Both the position numbers and the translations under genes were made by a program. The notes under the pieces are model-generated. The model did no database searches, was not told where the DNA came from, and saw only the letters and a list, made by a program, of their open reading frames with translations. A stretch of 64,000 nt of DNA from Pantoea sp. alder81 (lineage in GTDB: Bacteria > Pseudomonadota > Gammaproteobacteria > Enterobacterales > Enterobacteriaceae): the NCBI RefSeq assembly GCF_020179835.1, contig NZ_JAIUDA010000002.1:558001-622000 (forward strand). The letters are read 5' to 3'. Each line of letters opens with the position of its first letter. Positions within the stretch are counted from its first letter, which is position 1. This document shows positions 35,069-48,392 of this stretch, in pieces.

Positions 35069-36079
35069 TTATTTTTTACGTGCGTACTTCAGTGAATCCA
35101 GTGCAACGGCGAAGATAATGATGCCGCCCTTGATAATGTACTGCCAGTAAGGGTTCACGCCGATATAGGTCAGACCGTAGTTGATGACGGTGAAGATAAT
35201 CACACCGGTCACTACGCCCGCAACGGTACCCACACCACCGGCAAACGACACGCCGCCTACCACACAGGCCGCAATCGCATCCAACTCATACATAAAGCCG
35301 AGGTTGTTGGTGGCACTCCCGATACGGCCCGCTTCCAGCATCCCGCCGAAGGCGTAAAACACACCTGAAAGCGCATACACCAGAATCAGGTTCAACGGCA
35401 CGTTAACGCCTGAAACACGTGCGGCTTCCGGGTTACCGCCGATAGCGAAAATGTTCTTACCGAAGCGCGTCTTGTTCCACAGAATCCACACGAAAATAAT
35501 GGCAATGAATGCATAGAAGGTGATGAACGACAGCTTAAAATCACCGAAGCGCAGGAAGCCCTGAGCGAAGGTAGAGAAGCCGGAGTCAAAACCAGCCACC
35601 GGTGATGCGCCAACAAAGTCGTAATACAGCGAGTTAATGCCGTAAACGATAATCATGGTGCCCAACGTGGTAATAAACGGGGTCACTTTCAGGTAAGCGA
35701 TGATGACGCCGTTCACCAGACCAATCACGCCACCGATGATGCACACGGTCAGAATGACCAGTGGAATCGGCACGGTATCCAGATGTGGGAACACCTTGTT
35801 GGCGTTATCCATGGATTGCAGCAAGGTAGCCGCAACCACTGCTGCCAGACCAACCTGACGCCCTGCTGACAGGTCTGTACCTTGTGTTACGATCAATCCG
35901 GCCACGCCCAGTGCAATAATAATACGCACCGAAGACTGGGTCAGAATGTTACTCAGGTTCATCAAACTTAAAAACGTCGGATCCTGGAAAATAATAATTG
36001 CCAGCAGTACCAACAGGACAACGTAAATGCCGCCCTCTTTTAACCAGGTTAGCGCATTCTTTTTAGTAGTCGCTTTCAT
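35069..36079 (-). CDS. mglC: Galactose/methyl galactoside ABC permease MglC
   Basis: A 336-aa inner-membrane permease of the ribose/galactose type with about 8-10 helices (VLLVLLAIIIFQDPTFLSLMNLSNIL at the start, VAGLIVTQGTDLSAGRQVGLAA, the usual D-LSAG signature). Works as a dimer with MglA and MglB. Last gene of mglBAC, 18 bp after mglA. Confidence 0.96.
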   Translation of the reverse strand: MKATTKKNALTWLKEGGIYVVLLVLLAIIIFQDPTFLSLMNLSNILTQSSVRIIIALGVAGLIVTQGTDLSAGRQVGLAAVVAATLLQSMDNANKVFPHLDTVPIPLVILTVCIIGGVIGLVNGVIIAYLKVTPFITTLGTMIIVYGINSLYYDFVGASPVAGFDSGFSTFAQGFLRFGDFKLSFITFYAFIAIIFVWILWNKTRFGKNIFAIGGNPEAARVSGVNVPLNLILVYALSGVFYAFGGMLEAGRIGSATNNLGFMYELDAIAACVVGGVSFAGGVGTVAGVVTGVIIFTVINYGLTYIGVNPYWQYIIKGGIIIFAVALDSLKYARKK

Positions 36080-36097
36080 GTTAAAGCCCTTGCTTCA

Positions 36098-37618
36098 TTA
36101 AAGGTGTAATGACGCTAAACGCAGGATTTCATTCTGCGAGGTCGTTTTGGTCTCGACAATGCCCGCTACCAGGCCATTACTCATCACTAAAATACGATCG
36201 GTAATTCCCAGCAATTCTGGCATTTCAGAAGAGATAATAATGATGCCCTTCTCTTTCTTCGCCAACTCAGAAATCAGCTGATAAATTTCGAACTTAGCAC
36301 CGACGTCAATGCCGCGCGTCGGTTCATCCAGCATCAATATTTCTGGCTGCGTTAATAACCAGCGACCAATAATAACTTTCTGCTGGTTACCACCGGAAAG
36401 CGAACCAATTTGCGTATGATGACCCGGTGTTTTCACGCGCATCGAATCGATCACCCATTGGGTGTCGCTTTTCATACGTTTATTGTCGAGCAAGCCGATG
36501 CTGGATTTATACTTCTTGATATTGGAAATGAGTGAGTTAAATCCAATATCCAGATAAGCATAAATACCGGTTGAACGACGCTCTTCCGTCACCAGCGCAA
36601 AACCGTGGTTAATGGCTTCATTGGCGCTGTGGTTATTGATCGCTTTACCGTGCAGCTTAATGGTGCCGCCTGATTTCTCGCGAATACCAAACAGCGTCTC
36701 AACGATGTCAGTACGTTTTGCGCCCACCAGCCCCGCTACGCCCAGGATCTCGCCTTTACGCAGGTCGAATGAGATATCGCGAATCGACGGCTGACGCAAC
36801 GAGGTTAAATGGCGCACCTCAAGAATGGTTTCGCCCGGCACGTTGGTCTTGTCGGGGAAGCGCTGATTCAATGAACGGCCAACCATCATCGAGATGATCT
36901 TATCCATGTCCAGCCCTTCCAGCGGCTGGGTGGCGATCCACTGTCCGTCACGTAAAATTGTAATCTCATCACACAGCTGGAAGATCTCTTCCATCTTGTG
37001 CGAGATATACACAATGCCGCAGCCACGATCTTTCAGCTTACGGATAATGGTGAACAGGTGATTCACTTCTTTTTCGGTCAGCGACGAGGTTGGCTCATCC
37101 ATGATGACAATTTTCGCGTCATAGGAGAATGCCTTGGCAATTTCAATCATCTGCATTTGCGAAACAGACAGATTGGCTACTTTATCGCGCGGATCGATAT
37201 CAATATCTAATTCATCAAAGATCGCTTTAGTATCGCGATACATTTTATCCTGATCGACAAACACGCCTTTACGTGGATAACGGCCAAGCCACATGTTATC
37301 CATTACGTTGCGCTGTAATACCAGGTTTAATTCCTGATGCACCATCGAAACGCCATTTTCCAGCGCTTCTTTGGAGCTCTTGTAATCAATCTCTTCACCC
37401 TGAAACAGGATGCTCCCCGTATCTTTTTTATAAATGCCAAACAGGCATTTTAATAATGTGGATTTTCCGGCGCCGTTTTCGCCCATTAAGGCATGGACTG
37501 AGTGCGGCCGCACTTTCAAATTCACATTATCTAAGGCTTTCACCCCTGGAAATGATTTCGAGACATTCGTCATCTCCAGCAGATATTCACGCTGTGCGGT
37601 CGGATTCTCACTGGCCAT
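36098..37618 (-). CDS. mglA: Galactose/methyl galactoside ABC ATPase MglA
   Basis: A 506-aa tandem ABC ATPase. First domain: Walker [13 protein letters not shown], signature [12 protein letters not shown], Walker [11 protein letters not shown]. Second domain: degenerate Walker A ([12 protein letters not shown]), signature [14 protein letters not shown], Walker [12 protein letters not shown]. This one-active-site layout is typical of sugar importers of the RbsA/MglA kind. Confidence 0.97.
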   Translation of the reverse strand: MASENPTAQREYLLEMTNVSKSFPGVKALDNVNLKVRPHSVHALMGENGAGKSTLLKCLFGIYKKDTGSILFQGEEIDYKSSKEALENGVSMVHQELNLVLQRNVMDNMWLGRYPRKGVFVDQDKMYRDTKAIFDELDIDIDPRDKVANLSVSQMQMIEIAKAFSYDAKIVIMDEPTSSLTEKEVNHLFTIIRKLKDRGCGIVYISHKMEEIFQLCDEITILRDGQWIATQPLEGLDMDKIISMMVGRSLNQRFPDKTNVPGETILEVRHLTSLRQPSIRDISFDLRKGEILGVAGLVGAKRTDIVETLFGIREKSGGTIKLHGKAINNHSANEAINHGFALVTEERRSTGIYAYLDIGFNSLISNIKKYKSSIGLLDNKRMKSDTQWVIDSMRVKTPGHHTQIGSLSGGNQQKVIIGRWLLTQPEILMLDEPTRGIDVGAKFEIYQLISELAKKEKGIIIISSEMPELLGITDRILVMSNGLVAGIVETKTTSQNEILRLASLHL

Positions 37619-37688
37619 AATTTACCTGGCTAAATAAAACGTGGGGCAGATGCAATAAGGCGCGGCGTACTGCCGCGCCCGGTACGTA

Positions 37689-38684
37689 TTACTTCACAAA
37701 CTGAGACAGGTTTTCTTTATCTACTGGTACGTAAGGAACACGTACGATTTTGTTTTCCATCTTGAAGTTTGTACCGGCAGTTGGCTCTTTGCCATCGGCC
37801 AGGTTCTTCGCGATATCAATGGTGGCTTTCGCCTGGTTTTCCGCATCGTTCAGCACGGTACCGGCCATCGCACCGGATTTCACCAGCGACAGTGCTTCTG
37901 GCAGCGCATCCACGCCAAACACAGGAATGCTGGTTTTGTTGTGGGCTTTCAGCGCTTCAACCGCACCCATCGCCATCGCATCGTTGTTAGCGATAATCAC
38001 TTCAATTTTGTTGCCGTTCGGGCCAGACAGCCAGGCATCCACTTTGTCTTTTGCCTGAGCGGTATCCCACATTGCAGTGTCCATCGCCAACTGCTGAGTT
38101 TTCATGCCATCGGTGTTCAGGGTTTCGATCACGTATTTGGTACGCGCTTCAGCATCCGGGTGGCCTGGCTCGCCTTTCAGCAGGGCAAACTGAATCTGAC
38201 CATCTTTGTTCAGATCCCAGGCTGGAGTGGCTTTCCAGTGCTTCTCAATCAGCTTGGCCTGAATGATGCCTGACTCTTTAGAGTCGGTACCCACATAGTA
38301 GGCTTTCGGGTAGCTGGCCAGCACTTTCGCGTTCGGTTCTTTGTTGAAGAACACTACCGGCACGTCATTGGCTTTTGCTTTGTCGATCACTACTGCCGCA
38401 GCAGCAGGGTCAACCAGGTTGATTGCCAGCGCTTTCACGCCTTTGGCCATCAGTACGTCAATCTGGTCGTTCTGGGTTGACTGGCTGTTCTGCGAGTCAT
38501 TCATCAGCAACTGAATGCCGCCCAGTTTTTTGGCTTCGCTGTCGATGTCCTTGCGAACCATAGACATAAAGTTGTCGTCATATTTATAAATTGTCACGCC
38601 AATGCGGGTATCGGCGGCGTGCGCAGTTGCACCAAACATCATGCTGGCAACCAGTGCTGTGAGCGTGAAAACCTTCTTATTCAT
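37689..38684 (-). CDS. mglB: Galactose/glucose-binding periplasmic protein MglB
   Basis: A 331-aa protein with a Sec signal peptide ([20 protein letters not shown] ending AHA before ADTRIG). Mature part matches [19 protein letters not shown], calcium-loop-like [26 protein letters not shown]. Delivers galactose/glucose to MglAC and signals to Trg chemoreceptor. ATG at 38684 follows CGGAGA. Confidence 0.97.
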   Translation of the reverse strand: MNKKVFTLTALVASMMFGATAHAADTRIGVTIYKYDDNFMSMVRKDIDSEAKKLGGIQLLMNDSQNSQSTQNDQIDVLMAKGVKALAINLVDPAAAAVVIDKAKANDVPVVFFNKEPNAKVLASYPKAYYVGTDSKESGIIQAKLIEKHWKATPAWDLNKDGQIQFALLKGEPGHPDAEARTKYVIETLNTDGMKTQQLAMDTAMWDTAQAKDKVDAWLSGPNGNKIEVIIANNDAMAMGAVEALKAHNKTSIPVFGVDALPEALSLVKSGAMAGTVLNDAENQAKATIDIAKNLADGKEPTAGTNFKMENKIVRVPYVPVDKENLSQFVK

Positions 38685-38930
38685 GGTATCTCCGGTTTTT
38701 ATGTAGGGCATATCATCGCGCTGTGCTGCCTGCGGGCAACCAGCGCAGTCGGTTCAAACTCATTCACCATCGCAATCCTGACTTCCCTGTACGTAAACGC
38801 TTCCTGAAGAGTGTTGTGAACTATTTCAATCGGCTACTGAAACCTGACGGGAGAAGGAGAACCCGGCGTTACATGATGTTTCAGTCCGGTAAGACGCTGC
38901 CATCATAGTGAGCGCCATGTTAATTAACTG

Positions 38931-38963
38931 TGAATGTAATCACAGATTGGAAACGGTTACACA
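38931..38963 (-). promoter_or_regulatory. CRP site and Gal operator of the mgl promoter
   Basis: TGTGAATGTAATCACA (38931-38946) is a perfect CRP palindrome. GGAAACGGTTACA (38951-38963) is a GalR/GalS operator half with consensus CGNTTACA/TGTAANCG. Both lie between galS and mglB; the operator overlaps the galS stop. Layout equals E. coli mglB control. Confidence 0.9.
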
Positions 38964-39997
38964 GCGCTATCGCCTGAATTAGTGACCGACTCCACAGTTT
39001 GCCGTTGAGCAACGGAATGGCGGCGCACCAGGGTCGGCATAAAGCAGTGTGAGGATTCAGGATCAAGCTCTCCCGCCGCGCCTTTCAGGGCCAGCTCAGT
39101 GGCTAATTTTGCCATAGAAACAATAGGATAGCGCACAGTCGTTAATTGCGGGTCGGTGTAACGCGAAATCGGAATGTCATCAAAGCCCACCACAGAGAAA
39201 TGCTGCGGTACCTGAATGCCGTTGTCTTTCAATGCAGTCAGCGCACCGGCGGCCATGCCATCGCAGTAGGAGAAGATGGCGGTCAAATGCAGGTTACGGC
39301 CCAGTAACTCAACCATTGCAGCTTCGCCGCCCTGCATGTCCGGTTCACCGTGCGCAATCCAGGACTCCTGCGGGCGGATGCCCTGCTCTGACAGGGCCTG
39401 CAGCCAACCTTCACGCCGTTGCGTCACATCTTCAATCGGGTGGCTGGAGCTGAGATAACCAATGCGTTGATGCCCCTGTTGTAACAGCATGCGCGTCGCC
39501 ATCAGCGATCCCGTTACATTATCCAGGCAGACACAACGATGCTCGTAACCGGGAATAGTCCGGTTAATCAGCACCATACCGGGAACCTGGTCCATAAAAT
39601 GGCTTAGTTCTGCGTCTGAAAGCGTTTTCGCGTGTACCACCAGAGCGTTACATCGTTGACGTATCAGCACCTCAATGGCATGACGCTCTTTCTCTTCCTG
39701 ATGCCAGGAGTTGCTGATTAACACGTGTTTGTGCACGCGCTGGGCGACGGTATCCACCGCTTTTACCAGCGCGCCAAAGAAGGGATCGGAAACGTCCATC
39801 ACCACCACGCCAATGGTATCGCTGACCTGGGTCGCGAGTGCCTGCGCGTTGGCGTTGGGACGATAACCCAGTGATTCCGCCGCCTGGAGTACGGCTTCAC
39901 GGGTATCAGGGGTGACTGCACTGCTGTTATTGAGCACACGCGACACGGTGGCTACTGATACACCGGCCTGACGGGCGACATCTCGAATCGTTATCAT
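38957..39997 (-). CDS. galS: Galactose isorepressor GalS
   Basis: LacI-family regulator, 346 aa, N-terminal helix-turn-helix [21 protein letters not shown] and hinge [11 protein letters not shown], followed by the periplasmic-binding-protein-like effector domain. Located immediately upstream of mglBAC, as in E. coli, where GalS represses mgl and itself in the absence of galactose. GalR is the alternative but position favours GalS. Confidence 0.93.
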   Translation of the reverse strand: MITIRDVARQAGVSVATVSRVLNNSSAVTPDTREAVLQAAESLGYRPNANAQALATQVSDTIGVVVMDVSDPFFGALVKAVDTVAQRVHKHVLISNSWHQEEKERHAIEVLIRQRCNALVVHAKTLSDAELSHFMDQVPGMVLINRTIPGYEHRCVCLDNVTGSLMATRMLLQQGHQRIGYLSSSHPIEDVTQRREGWLQALSEQGIRPQESWIAHGEPDMQGGEAAMVELLGRNLHLTAIFSYCDGMAAGALTALKDNGIQVPQHFSVVGFDDIPISRYTDPQLTTVRYPIVSMAKLATELALKGAAGELDPESSHCFMPTLVRRHSVAQRQTVESVTNSGDSAV

Positions 39998-40090
39998 GCA
40001 GCTGTTCCACAGAGGAGAAAATGCGCGACAAGCGCGTAACGGCGCTATTTTGTCAGGGCATTTTGTTCAGCTGCGTGAATCACGTCACAC

Positions 40091-40106
40091 GAATGAAAAC
40101 GGTTAC
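40091..40106 (-). promoter_or_regulatory. Gal operator upstream of galS
   Basis: ATGAAAACGGTTACAT (minus strand ATGTAACCGTTTTCAT) matches the GalR/GalS 16-bp palindrome and lies about 95 bp before the galS start, consistent with autoregulation. Confidence 0.8.
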
Positions 40107-40138
40107 ATACAAATCTGCAACCTTTGTGATGAACATCA

Positions 40139-41299
40139 TTATCTGATGCGTGAGGAAGGTGGTGTTTTGCCGGCAGCGAGACGCGTAAGTTTGCGCCAGA
40201 TCCACTCCATCGGGCCCTGCGGGAAAAAGCGCAGCCAGAGCACAGAAAACAGGATGTTAACCAACCAGATAGCCGGGACCAGCGCCAGCAGGTGCAGGCG
40301 ATCAAACTTGAGGAACAGATTGAAGCGATAGAACAGCGTGGTGCAGATGAGGGTCTGTAACAGGTAGTTGCTGAGCGCCATACGGCCAACGCATTGCAGC
40401 GCATAGCTGAAGCGCGTTGCACCAATTTGCGGCCAGAATCCAAAGCAAAGTGCCGCATAGCCAAGACTGATAAACGGGCTGGCGAGATCGCGCGGTACCT
40501 GCAGTAAGAAGCCACTCCAGCGGAATTCCCAGCCCAGCAACCACTGCGCCACAATACCGGGGATGGCAATCAGCCAGCCGACCGTCAGCAGCAGCGCTGC
40601 CGAGCGACGATAGTGCTGCACGCTAAACTCGCCCTTCAGCCAGCCGCTGCGCATCAACGCCGCGCCAATAAGCATCAATCCCGCCAGTTGCCAGCCGTAT
40701 TGTGCGGCGAGCGCCATTAAACCCGATGAGAGATGATCGAGGCGGTTCTGTATCGCTTCCCAGCCGCCGGTCAGTTTCCAGTAGCTTTCATACTCGATAT
40801 CAGCGGCACCCGGCAGCCACGAACGGCCAGGTTCCGGGCTGGAAATGCCCCAAAACACCAGCAGCACGCCGCAACCGATCAGGTAAAGCAACGCGCCAGT
40901 TTGCAGCAGAGCTTTGTCCGAAGGCACTTCACGCAGCATCCGCCAGATAATCAGCCCAATCAGGCCGTAATCCAGCAGGATATCCCCTTCCCAAAAGAAG
41001 ATGCTGTGCATGAAACCCAGCAGAACCAACAGCGTCAGGCGCGCCGACATCCAGCGGCTGCCGCGCGAGATTTGCAGATAAAGGCCACCACCGAACAACA
41101 GCGCAAACAGGGTGAGGAATTTCAGCTGCGCCAGCCCATCCATCATCGCCCAGGTCCAGGCATCAGAAAGCGAGATATCGCCCTGCCACGCCGGATTGAG
41201 ATAGGCGGCAGAGGGCAAGCCAAACCCTACGATGTTGAGCAATAGAATGCCGAGAATGGCGCAACCACGAATGAAATCCAGCGCAAGATAGCGTTGCAT
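40139..41299 (-). CDS. yeiB: DUF418 membrane protein YeiB
   Basis: A 386-aa inner-membrane protein of about 10 helices. RYLALDFIRGCAILGILLLNI is the DUF1624/DUF418 N-terminal mark and ATRFSYALQCVGRMALSNYLLQTL the C-terminal one. Related in fold to acyltransferase-type membrane proteins; function unproven. Sits between folE and galS, as in E. coli. Confidence 0.9.
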   Translation of the reverse strand: MQRYLALDFIRGCAILGILLLNIVGFGLPSAAYLNPAWQGDISLSDAWTWAMMDGLAQLKFLTLFALLFGGGLYLQISRGSRWMSARLTLLVLLGFMHSIFFWEGDILLDYGLIGLIIWRMLREVPSDKALLQTGALLYLIGCGVLLVFWGISSPEPGRSWLPGAADIEYESYWKLTGGWEAIQNRLDHLSSGLMALAAQYGWQLAGLMLIGAALMRSGWLKGEFSVQHYRRSAALLLTVGWLIAIPGIVAQWLLGWEFRWSGFLLQVPRDLASPFISLGYAALCFGFWPQIGATRFSYALQCVGRMALSNYLLQTLICTTLFYRFNLFLKFDRLHLLALVPAIWLVNILFSVLWLRFFPQGPMEWIWRKLTRLAAGKTPPSSRIR

Positions 41300-41350
41300 C
41301 GAGTGACCTGACGGAGAGAGAAAACGGGCGGCAATAAGCCGCCCAAAGGA

Positions 41351-42016
41351 TTAGCTGTGACGCACCGCGCGTAAGAACTCCTGGCGCGTATTCTGGCTGG
41401 ACTTGAACAGGCCACCCAGTGATGTGGTGGTGGTGGCGCTGGTGGCATCTTTCACGCCACGCGCTTTCACGCAGTAGTGCACCGCATCAATCGACACCGC
41501 CACGTTGTTGGTGCCGAGCAAGGTTTGCAGCGCCACCAGCACTTGCTGGGTCAGACGCTCTTGTACCTGTGGACGCTGAGCAAAGAACTGCACGATGCGG
41601 TTGATCTTTGACAGACCAATCACCTTCTCTTTCGGGATGTAAGCGACAGTGGCTTTACCATCGATAATCACGAAGTGGTGCTCACAGGTGCTGGTCAGAG
41701 TGATATCGCGCACGGTGACCATCTCATCCACCTTCATCTTGTTTTCGATGACGGTGATTTTCGGGAAGTTGGCGTAATCGAGGCCTGAGAAGATCTCGTC
41801 CACGTACATCTTGGCGATGCGATGTGGCGTCTCCATCAGGCTGTCATCTTCCAGATCCAGATTCAGCAGCTGCATGATTTGGGTCATATGACCGGCGATT
41901 TCATGCTTGCGGGTTTCGTCATCCATTTCACGCACCGGGGCGCGTAACGGCGTTTCCAGGCCACGCGCCAGCAGCGCTTCGTGAACCAGGGCGGCTTCCT
42001 GACTTAAGGTGCTCAT
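41351..42016 (-). CDS. folE: GTP cyclohydrolase I FolE
   Basis: First step of folate synthesis: GTP to dihydroneopterin triphosphate. 221 aa. Zinc and active-site motifs: [57 protein letters not shown] at 42016 after GGAGAAAGAG. Forms a decameric cytosolic enzyme. 52 bp upstream of yeiB on the same strand. Confidence 0.97.
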   Translation of the reverse strand: MSTLSQEAALVHEALLARGLETPLRAPVREMDDETRKHEIAGHMTQIMQLLNLDLEDDSLMETPHRIAKMYVDEIFSGLDYANFPKITVIENKMKVDEMVTVRDITLTSTCEHHFVIIDGKATVAYIPKEKVIGLSKINRIVQFFAQRPQVQERLTQQVLVALQTLLGTNNVAVSIDAVHYCVKARGVKDATSATTTTSLGGLFKSSQNTRQEFLRAVRHS

Positions 42017-42141
42017 CGTACTCTTTCTCCGGCAGGTGATGCGCCCGCAGATCGTCGCCTGCGGGGGAAATTCTGAGCGCGTATTGTGAAACACAACGCG
42101 CGCGTAATCCAGCAATCAATCCAATCGGAGATGAAAGCTTT

Positions 42142-43272
42142 TCATAGTGTCGAACGGCGCAGCACCAGCAAACCCGCCAGAATCAGCGCGCCACCCGCCA
42201 CCCACAAGGCAGGATCGAGGCGATGCCACAGCACACTGGAAATCCAGGACAGCAGCGGTCCGCCCAACTGTCCGACCGCATAACCGGTGGTCAGCAATCC
42301 GGCCAGATAACGCGCATGATGCGGTGCCAGTTCACGGCCATATTGCAGTGCCAGCTGCACCACGCACAAGAATCCGCCGCCGACTAACAGCGCGCTCATC
42401 AACAATCCATCCAGCCCCGGCAGGACAATGGCGGAGATGACACCAAGCGCCTGCGCCCAAAGCACGATCGCCAGCCGCACGTGGCTGCTGCCCCAGCGCC
42501 GCGTCAGAATGCCGAGCACGATGCCGATCACTGCTGCGCCGCCAAATACCGGCCAGACAAACTGTGCCAGCGCGCTGTCGGGGAAACGCGCGGCGGTCAT
42601 CTGCGACAAGAAGGTCGCAGGCAGAATGTAGCCAAAACCGGCGAGACTGTAGCTCAACACTAAGCGTTTCAGGTCACCGTTCAGTACCAAAGGCGCGGGG
42701 GCCTGATCGGGACGATGTAACTGTCCTGTGCGCGGTAAAAAACGTGCAATGGTTGCGATAAGAATCAATGCCAGCAAACCATAAGCCGCCCAGCCCAATG
42801 CCGCACTGGCACCGCTGGCATGCAGCGCCACCGCCAGCATGCCGCTGATGAAAATACCGGTGCCGGGTCCGGCAAACACCGCCGCGGACAATCCTGGACG
42901 CCCATGATGCAGCAGCTGCTCATTGCTCCAGGCTGCTAACAGCACCATGGCCCAACCGCTGGCGCCGCCAATCACGAAGCGGATCAGACCGTGCAGCCAC
43001 GGCCCGCTGACGCAGGCAGACAGCAGCGTCAGGATCACCGCGCCCCATACGCCAGCCTGCAGCCGCCATTCGACACGCTTATGCGCGCGCATGGCATCAA
43101 AGGAGCCACACAGATAGCCGAGATAGTTGAGCGCTGCCACCAGACTGGCGCTGGTGAGGGTTAACTGATGGTCCTGAATCATCAGTGGCACCTGCGGGGT
43201 GAAAGCAAATCGCCCAATCCCCATTGCAACCACTAAACTTAAAAACGCGCTCAGCGCGACACGAAAAGCCAT
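42142..43272 (-). CDS. YbfB/YjiJ family MFS transporter
   Basis: A 376-aa protein with 12 predicted helices. MAFRVALSAFLSLVVAMGIGRFAFTP is the recurring opening of the YbfB/YjiJ family. Substrate unknown; probable exporter. ATG at 43272 sits 6 nt after GGGAG. Divergent from the LysR gene, with a 104-bp shared promoter region, so the LysR regulator probably controls it. Confidence 0.85.
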   Translation of the reverse strand: MAFRVALSAFLSLVVAMGIGRFAFTPQVPLMIQDHQLTLTSASLVAALNYLGYLCGSFDAMRAHKRVEWRLQAGVWGAVILTLLSACVSGPWLHGLIRFVIGGASGWAMVLLAAWSNEQLLHHGRPGLSAAVFAGPGTGIFISGMLAVALHASGASAALGWAAYGLLALILIATIARFLPRTGQLHRPDQAPAPLVLNGDLKRLVLSYSLAGFGYILPATFLSQMTAARFPDSALAQFVWPVFGGAAVIGIVLGILTRRWGSSHVRLAIVLWAQALGVISAIVLPGLDGLLMSALLVGGGFLCVVQLALQYGRELAPHHARYLAGLLTTGYAVGQLGGPLLSWISSVLWHRLDPALWVAGGALILAGLLVLRRSTL

Positions 43273-43376
43273 TTCCACTCCCGTTCAGATTCTTTTAGCA
43301 CTTGTCATTAGCATGCATGACGATTAAACTCACGAAAAGTGAATAATATTAACCAAGTTGTTTACGGAAAGAGAAT

Positions 43377-45459
<2,083 letters not shown>

Positions 45460-45471
45460 AAAGGAGGCGTT

Positions 45472-46314
45472 ATGGCATCCACTCTGGAACTGCTGGAAGA
45501 ACATCGTATCTTCGGCGGCTGGCAGCAGCGCTGGCGTCATCAGTCGGCGGTGCTGAACTGCCCGATGACCTTCAGCATTTTCCTGCCGCCACCGCAGGAT
45601 GACACGCCGCCGCCGGTGGTGTGGTTTCTCGCCGGACTGACCTGTACCGACGAAAACTTCACCACCAAAGCCGGTGCGCAGCGTGTTGCCGCTGAGCTGG
45701 GTCTGGTGCTGATTATGCCGGACACCAGCCCGCGCGGTGACGAAGTGGCCAACGACAGCGGCTACGATCTCGGTCAGGGAGCAGGTTTTTACCTCAACGC
45801 CACGCAGCAGCCCTGGGCGGCACACTATCGCATGTTCGATTACCTCAGCGAGGAGTTGCCGGCCCTGCTGGCGGACAACTTCAAAGTGAGCGAACGTCAG
45901 TCGGTAATGGGCCATTCGATGGGTGGCCATGGCGCGCTGATATTGGCGTTGCGTCAGGGTGGACGTTTTGCTTCGGCATCCGCGTTCGCTCCCATCGTCA
46001 ATCCAACCGAAGTGCCGTGGGGACAAAAAGCCTTCGCTGCCTATCTGGGTGAAGATCGCCAGACCTGGCGCGAGTGGGACAGTTGCCTGCTGATGCGTGA
46101 AGTGGAACAGCGCTTACCGATTCTGATCGATCAGGGGGATAGCGATCAGTTCCTCGCCGATCAGCTGCGTCCGGATCGTCTGGAAGCGGTAGCGCGTGAG
46201 CAAGGTTTCCCGCTGGAGCTGCGTGTGCAGCCGGGTTACGATCATAGCTACTTCTTCATCGCCAGCTTTGTCGAGGACCATCTGCGGTTCCACGCGAAGC
46301 ATTTGTTGGTGTAG
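45472..46314 (+). CDS. frmB: S-formylglutathione hydrolase
   Basis: Esterase D-type hydrolase, 280 aa, splitting S-formylglutathione to formate and glutathione. Catalytic Ser in [11 protein letters not shown]; Asp/His near DQGDSDQFL and GYDHSYFFI. The position after folE equals E. coli yeiG, so it may be the YeiG orthologue paired with frmA. RBS AGGAGG. Confidence 0.95.
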   Translation: MASTLELLEEHRIFGGWQQRWRHQSAVLNCPMTFSIFLPPPQDDTPPPVVWFLAGLTCTDENFTTKAGAQRVAAELGLVLIMPDTSPRGDEVANDSGYDLGQGAGFYLNATQQPWAAHYRMFDYLSEELPALLADNFKVSERQSVMGHSMGGHGALILALRQGGRFASASAFAPIVNPTEVPWGQKAFAAYLGEDRQTWREWDSCLLMREVEQRLPILIDQGDSDQFLADQLRPDRLEAVAREQGFPLELRVQPGYDHSYFFIASFVEDHLRFHAKHLLV

Positions 46315-46338
46315 AACGGGATAGTTGATGTCGATGAC

Positions 46339-46366
46339 ATAAAGGGCGCACCGGGTGCGCCCTTTA
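46339..46366 (+). terminator. Terminator after frmB
   Basis: ATAAAGGGCGCACC-GG-GTGCGCCCTTTAT, a strong perfect stem with T-rich end. Confidence 0.85.
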
Positions 46367-46453
46367 TGGTTCTGGCAGGCGGCTAAAAATTCGCCCCCTG
46401 CCGCCGCTCTTCGGCACGATGTTAGCGTCGAACCTCAGCGTCTTTTCCAACGT

Positions 46454-47242
46454 TTAGACCAGCGATTCCGCCACCAAACCATCGATCATCACCTGCGGCA
46501 TACCCTGCGAGCAGTGCTCAATACGACCCCGCACGCCATACACCTGCGCCAGCGTTTCCGGCGTAATCACTTGTGACGGCTCGCCGTCCGCCAGTAAGGT
46601 GCCCTCTTTCAACATCAACGCATGATCGGCATGACGCAGCGCGATATTGATATCATGCACCACCACCACGGTCACAATATTGCGCAGGCGGGTTTCGCGG
46701 CGCACCAGATCCATTACGTGGAACTGGTAGTTCAGATCGAGCGCACTTAGCGGTTCATCCAGCAACAGCAGTTCCGGACGGCGAATCAGCGATTGCGCCA
46801 GACCCACCAGCTGTTTCTGGCCACCCGACAGCTGATCGAGATAGCGCATCGCCAGATGGGCGATACCCAACTGCTCCAGCAAGTTCATGATCTCGGCTTC
46901 ACTGGATGCGCTGTGCAAGCCACCTGACGCACGTTGCGCCACGATGATCGACTCCAGCACATGCAGGTGCACGCCTGCCGGCAAACTTTGCGGCAGATAC
47001 ACCACGCGCTGAGCACGGCGGGCAAACGGCTGTGACATCAGCTCTTCGCCGTTCAACCACAGTTCGCCCTGCCCTTTGCTCAGGCCTGCCAGCGCACGCA
47101 GCAAGGTAGATTTACCGCAGCCGTTGGGACCGAGCAGCACGGTGATCTTGCCACGCGGCAGCAATGGCACGTTGAGATCTTCAATGACTTTACGCTTCGG
47201 ATAACCGGCGTAGAAATGGCTGAGACCTAATCCTTGTTCCAT
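46454..47242 (-). CDS. Iron-siderophore-type ABC ATPase (FecE/FepC-like)
   Basis: A 262-aa ATPase: Walker A LLGPNGCGKSTLLRAL, signature QLSGGQKQLVGLAQSL, Walker B LLLDEPLSALDL, then the H-loop VVVVHDINIAL. Belongs to the heme/ferric siderophore/B12 importer group. Overlaps the permease stop by one base. No binding-protein gene adjoins, so it must pair with a remote one. Confidence 0.9.
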   Translation of the reverse strand: MEQGLGLSHFYAGYPKRKVIEDLNVPLLPRGKITVLLGPNGCGKSTLLRALAGLSKGQGELWLNGEELMSQPFARRAQRVVYLPQSLPAGVHLHVLESIIVAQRASGGLHSASSEAEIMNLLEQLGIAHLAMRYLDQLSGGQKQLVGLAQSLIRRPELLLLDEPLSALDLNYQFHVMDLVRRETRLRNIVTVVVVHDINIALRHADHALMLKEGTLLADGEPSQVITPETLAQVYGVRGRIEHCSQGMPQVMIDGLVAESLV

Positions 47243-48321
47243 TACACCGTCCCCCTATGACGCAGAATAATACTCAGGAAGAACGGCACGCCGACCAGCG
47301 AGGTCACAATGCCCACCGGTATGATCACACCTGGAATCAGGTTTTTCGAGGCGACGGACGCCAGCGACAGCACCAGCGCACCGACCAACGCACTGGCTGG
47401 CAGATAGTAGCGGTGATCTTCACCAAACATCATACGGGCGATATGCGGCGCCACCAGGCCAATAAAGCCAATCGGGCCAACAAAGGCTACTGCCAGCGCG
47501 GAGAGAATACTGATACGCAGCAGTGTGGCGAGGCGCAGACGGCGCACGTCGATACCGAAGCTCACCGCACGATCTTCGCCGAGGCGCAACGCGGTCAGTT
47601 TCCAGCTGCTGAGCATCGAGAAGGGCACCAGAATGGCGAACGCGGCGGTCAACACGCCGAGTTTCTCCCAGGAGGCTCGCGCCAGGCTGCCCATGGTCCA
47701 GAACACCAGGCCCTGCAAGGTATCTTCACTGGCGATGAACTGCATCATCGAGACTAGCGCGTTAAAGGTGAACACCAGCGCTATACCGAACAGCACCACG
47801 CCAGAAGTGGACACTTTGGTCCAGCGCGTCACGCCATCCAGCATCAGTGCCGCAAACAGCGCAAACACAAAGGCGTTCGCTGAGATAAACCACTGGTCTG
47901 GCACGCCGGGAATACCGATGCCAAGAATAATCGCCAGCGCCGCGCCGAAAGCGGCTGCTGAAGAGACGCCGAGTGTAAACGGACTTGCCAGTGGGTTATT
48001 GAGGATAGTTTGCATCTCAGCACCGGCGAGACCCAGCGAGAAACCAACAACCACGGCCATCAACGCATAAGGTAAGCGGATATCCCAGACGATCACGCGC
48101 GTGCCCGCATCTACCGCATCGGGATGGGTAAGCGTTTGCCACAGAGTGTTAAGGGAGAGCCCGGCCGGGCCGAGGGTGAAATCAAGAATCACTGACGCCA
48201 GAATGGCCAGCACCAGTACGCCAATCAGCATCAGGCGCTGACGTAATACCTGACGATAACGCGTCATGGTATCGGCTTCGCGGTTATTATCCGCCAGCAG
48301 CGCGGAATCCGTGGTCTGCAT
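47242..48321 (-). CDS. Iron-siderophore-type ABC permease (FecCD family)
   Basis: A 359-aa permease of about 10 helices. Signature GLAGAEMQTILNNPLASPFTLGVSSAAAFGAAL and VGFIGLVAPHIARMMFGEDHR match the FecCD/BtuC family. The Fur-like box just upstream indicates iron control. Together with the ATPase it stands where E. coli carries cirA. Confidence 0.92.
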   Translation of the reverse strand: MQTTDSALLADNNREADTMTRYRQVLRQRLMLIGVLVLAILASVILDFTLGPAGLSLNTLWQTLTHPDAVDAGTRVIVWDIRLPYALMAVVVGFSLGLAGAEMQTILNNPLASPFTLGVSSAAAFGAALAIILGIGIPGVPDQWFISANAFVFALFAALMLDGVTRWTKVSTSGVVLFGIALVFTFNALVSMMQFIASEDTLQGLVFWTMGSLARASWEKLGVLTAAFAILVPFSMLSSWKLTALRLGEDRAVSFGIDVRRLRLATLLRISILSALAVAFVGPIGFIGLVAPHIARMMFGEDHRYYLPASALVGALVLSLASVASKNLIPGVIIPVGIVTSLVGVPFFLSIILRHRGTV

Positions 48322-48373
48322 TGTTCTACCTGTTTCTTATCGAAATCATAACGGCAGCCACAATAGTGCAGGT

Positions 48374-48392
48374 GATAATAATTATCAATTAT
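48374..48392 (-). promoter_or_regulatory. Fur box upstream of the ABC importer
   Basis: GATAATAATTATCAATTAT, matching the 19-bp Fur consensus at most positions (consensus alternates GATAAT/ATTATC), 53 bp before the permease start. Confidence 0.8.
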
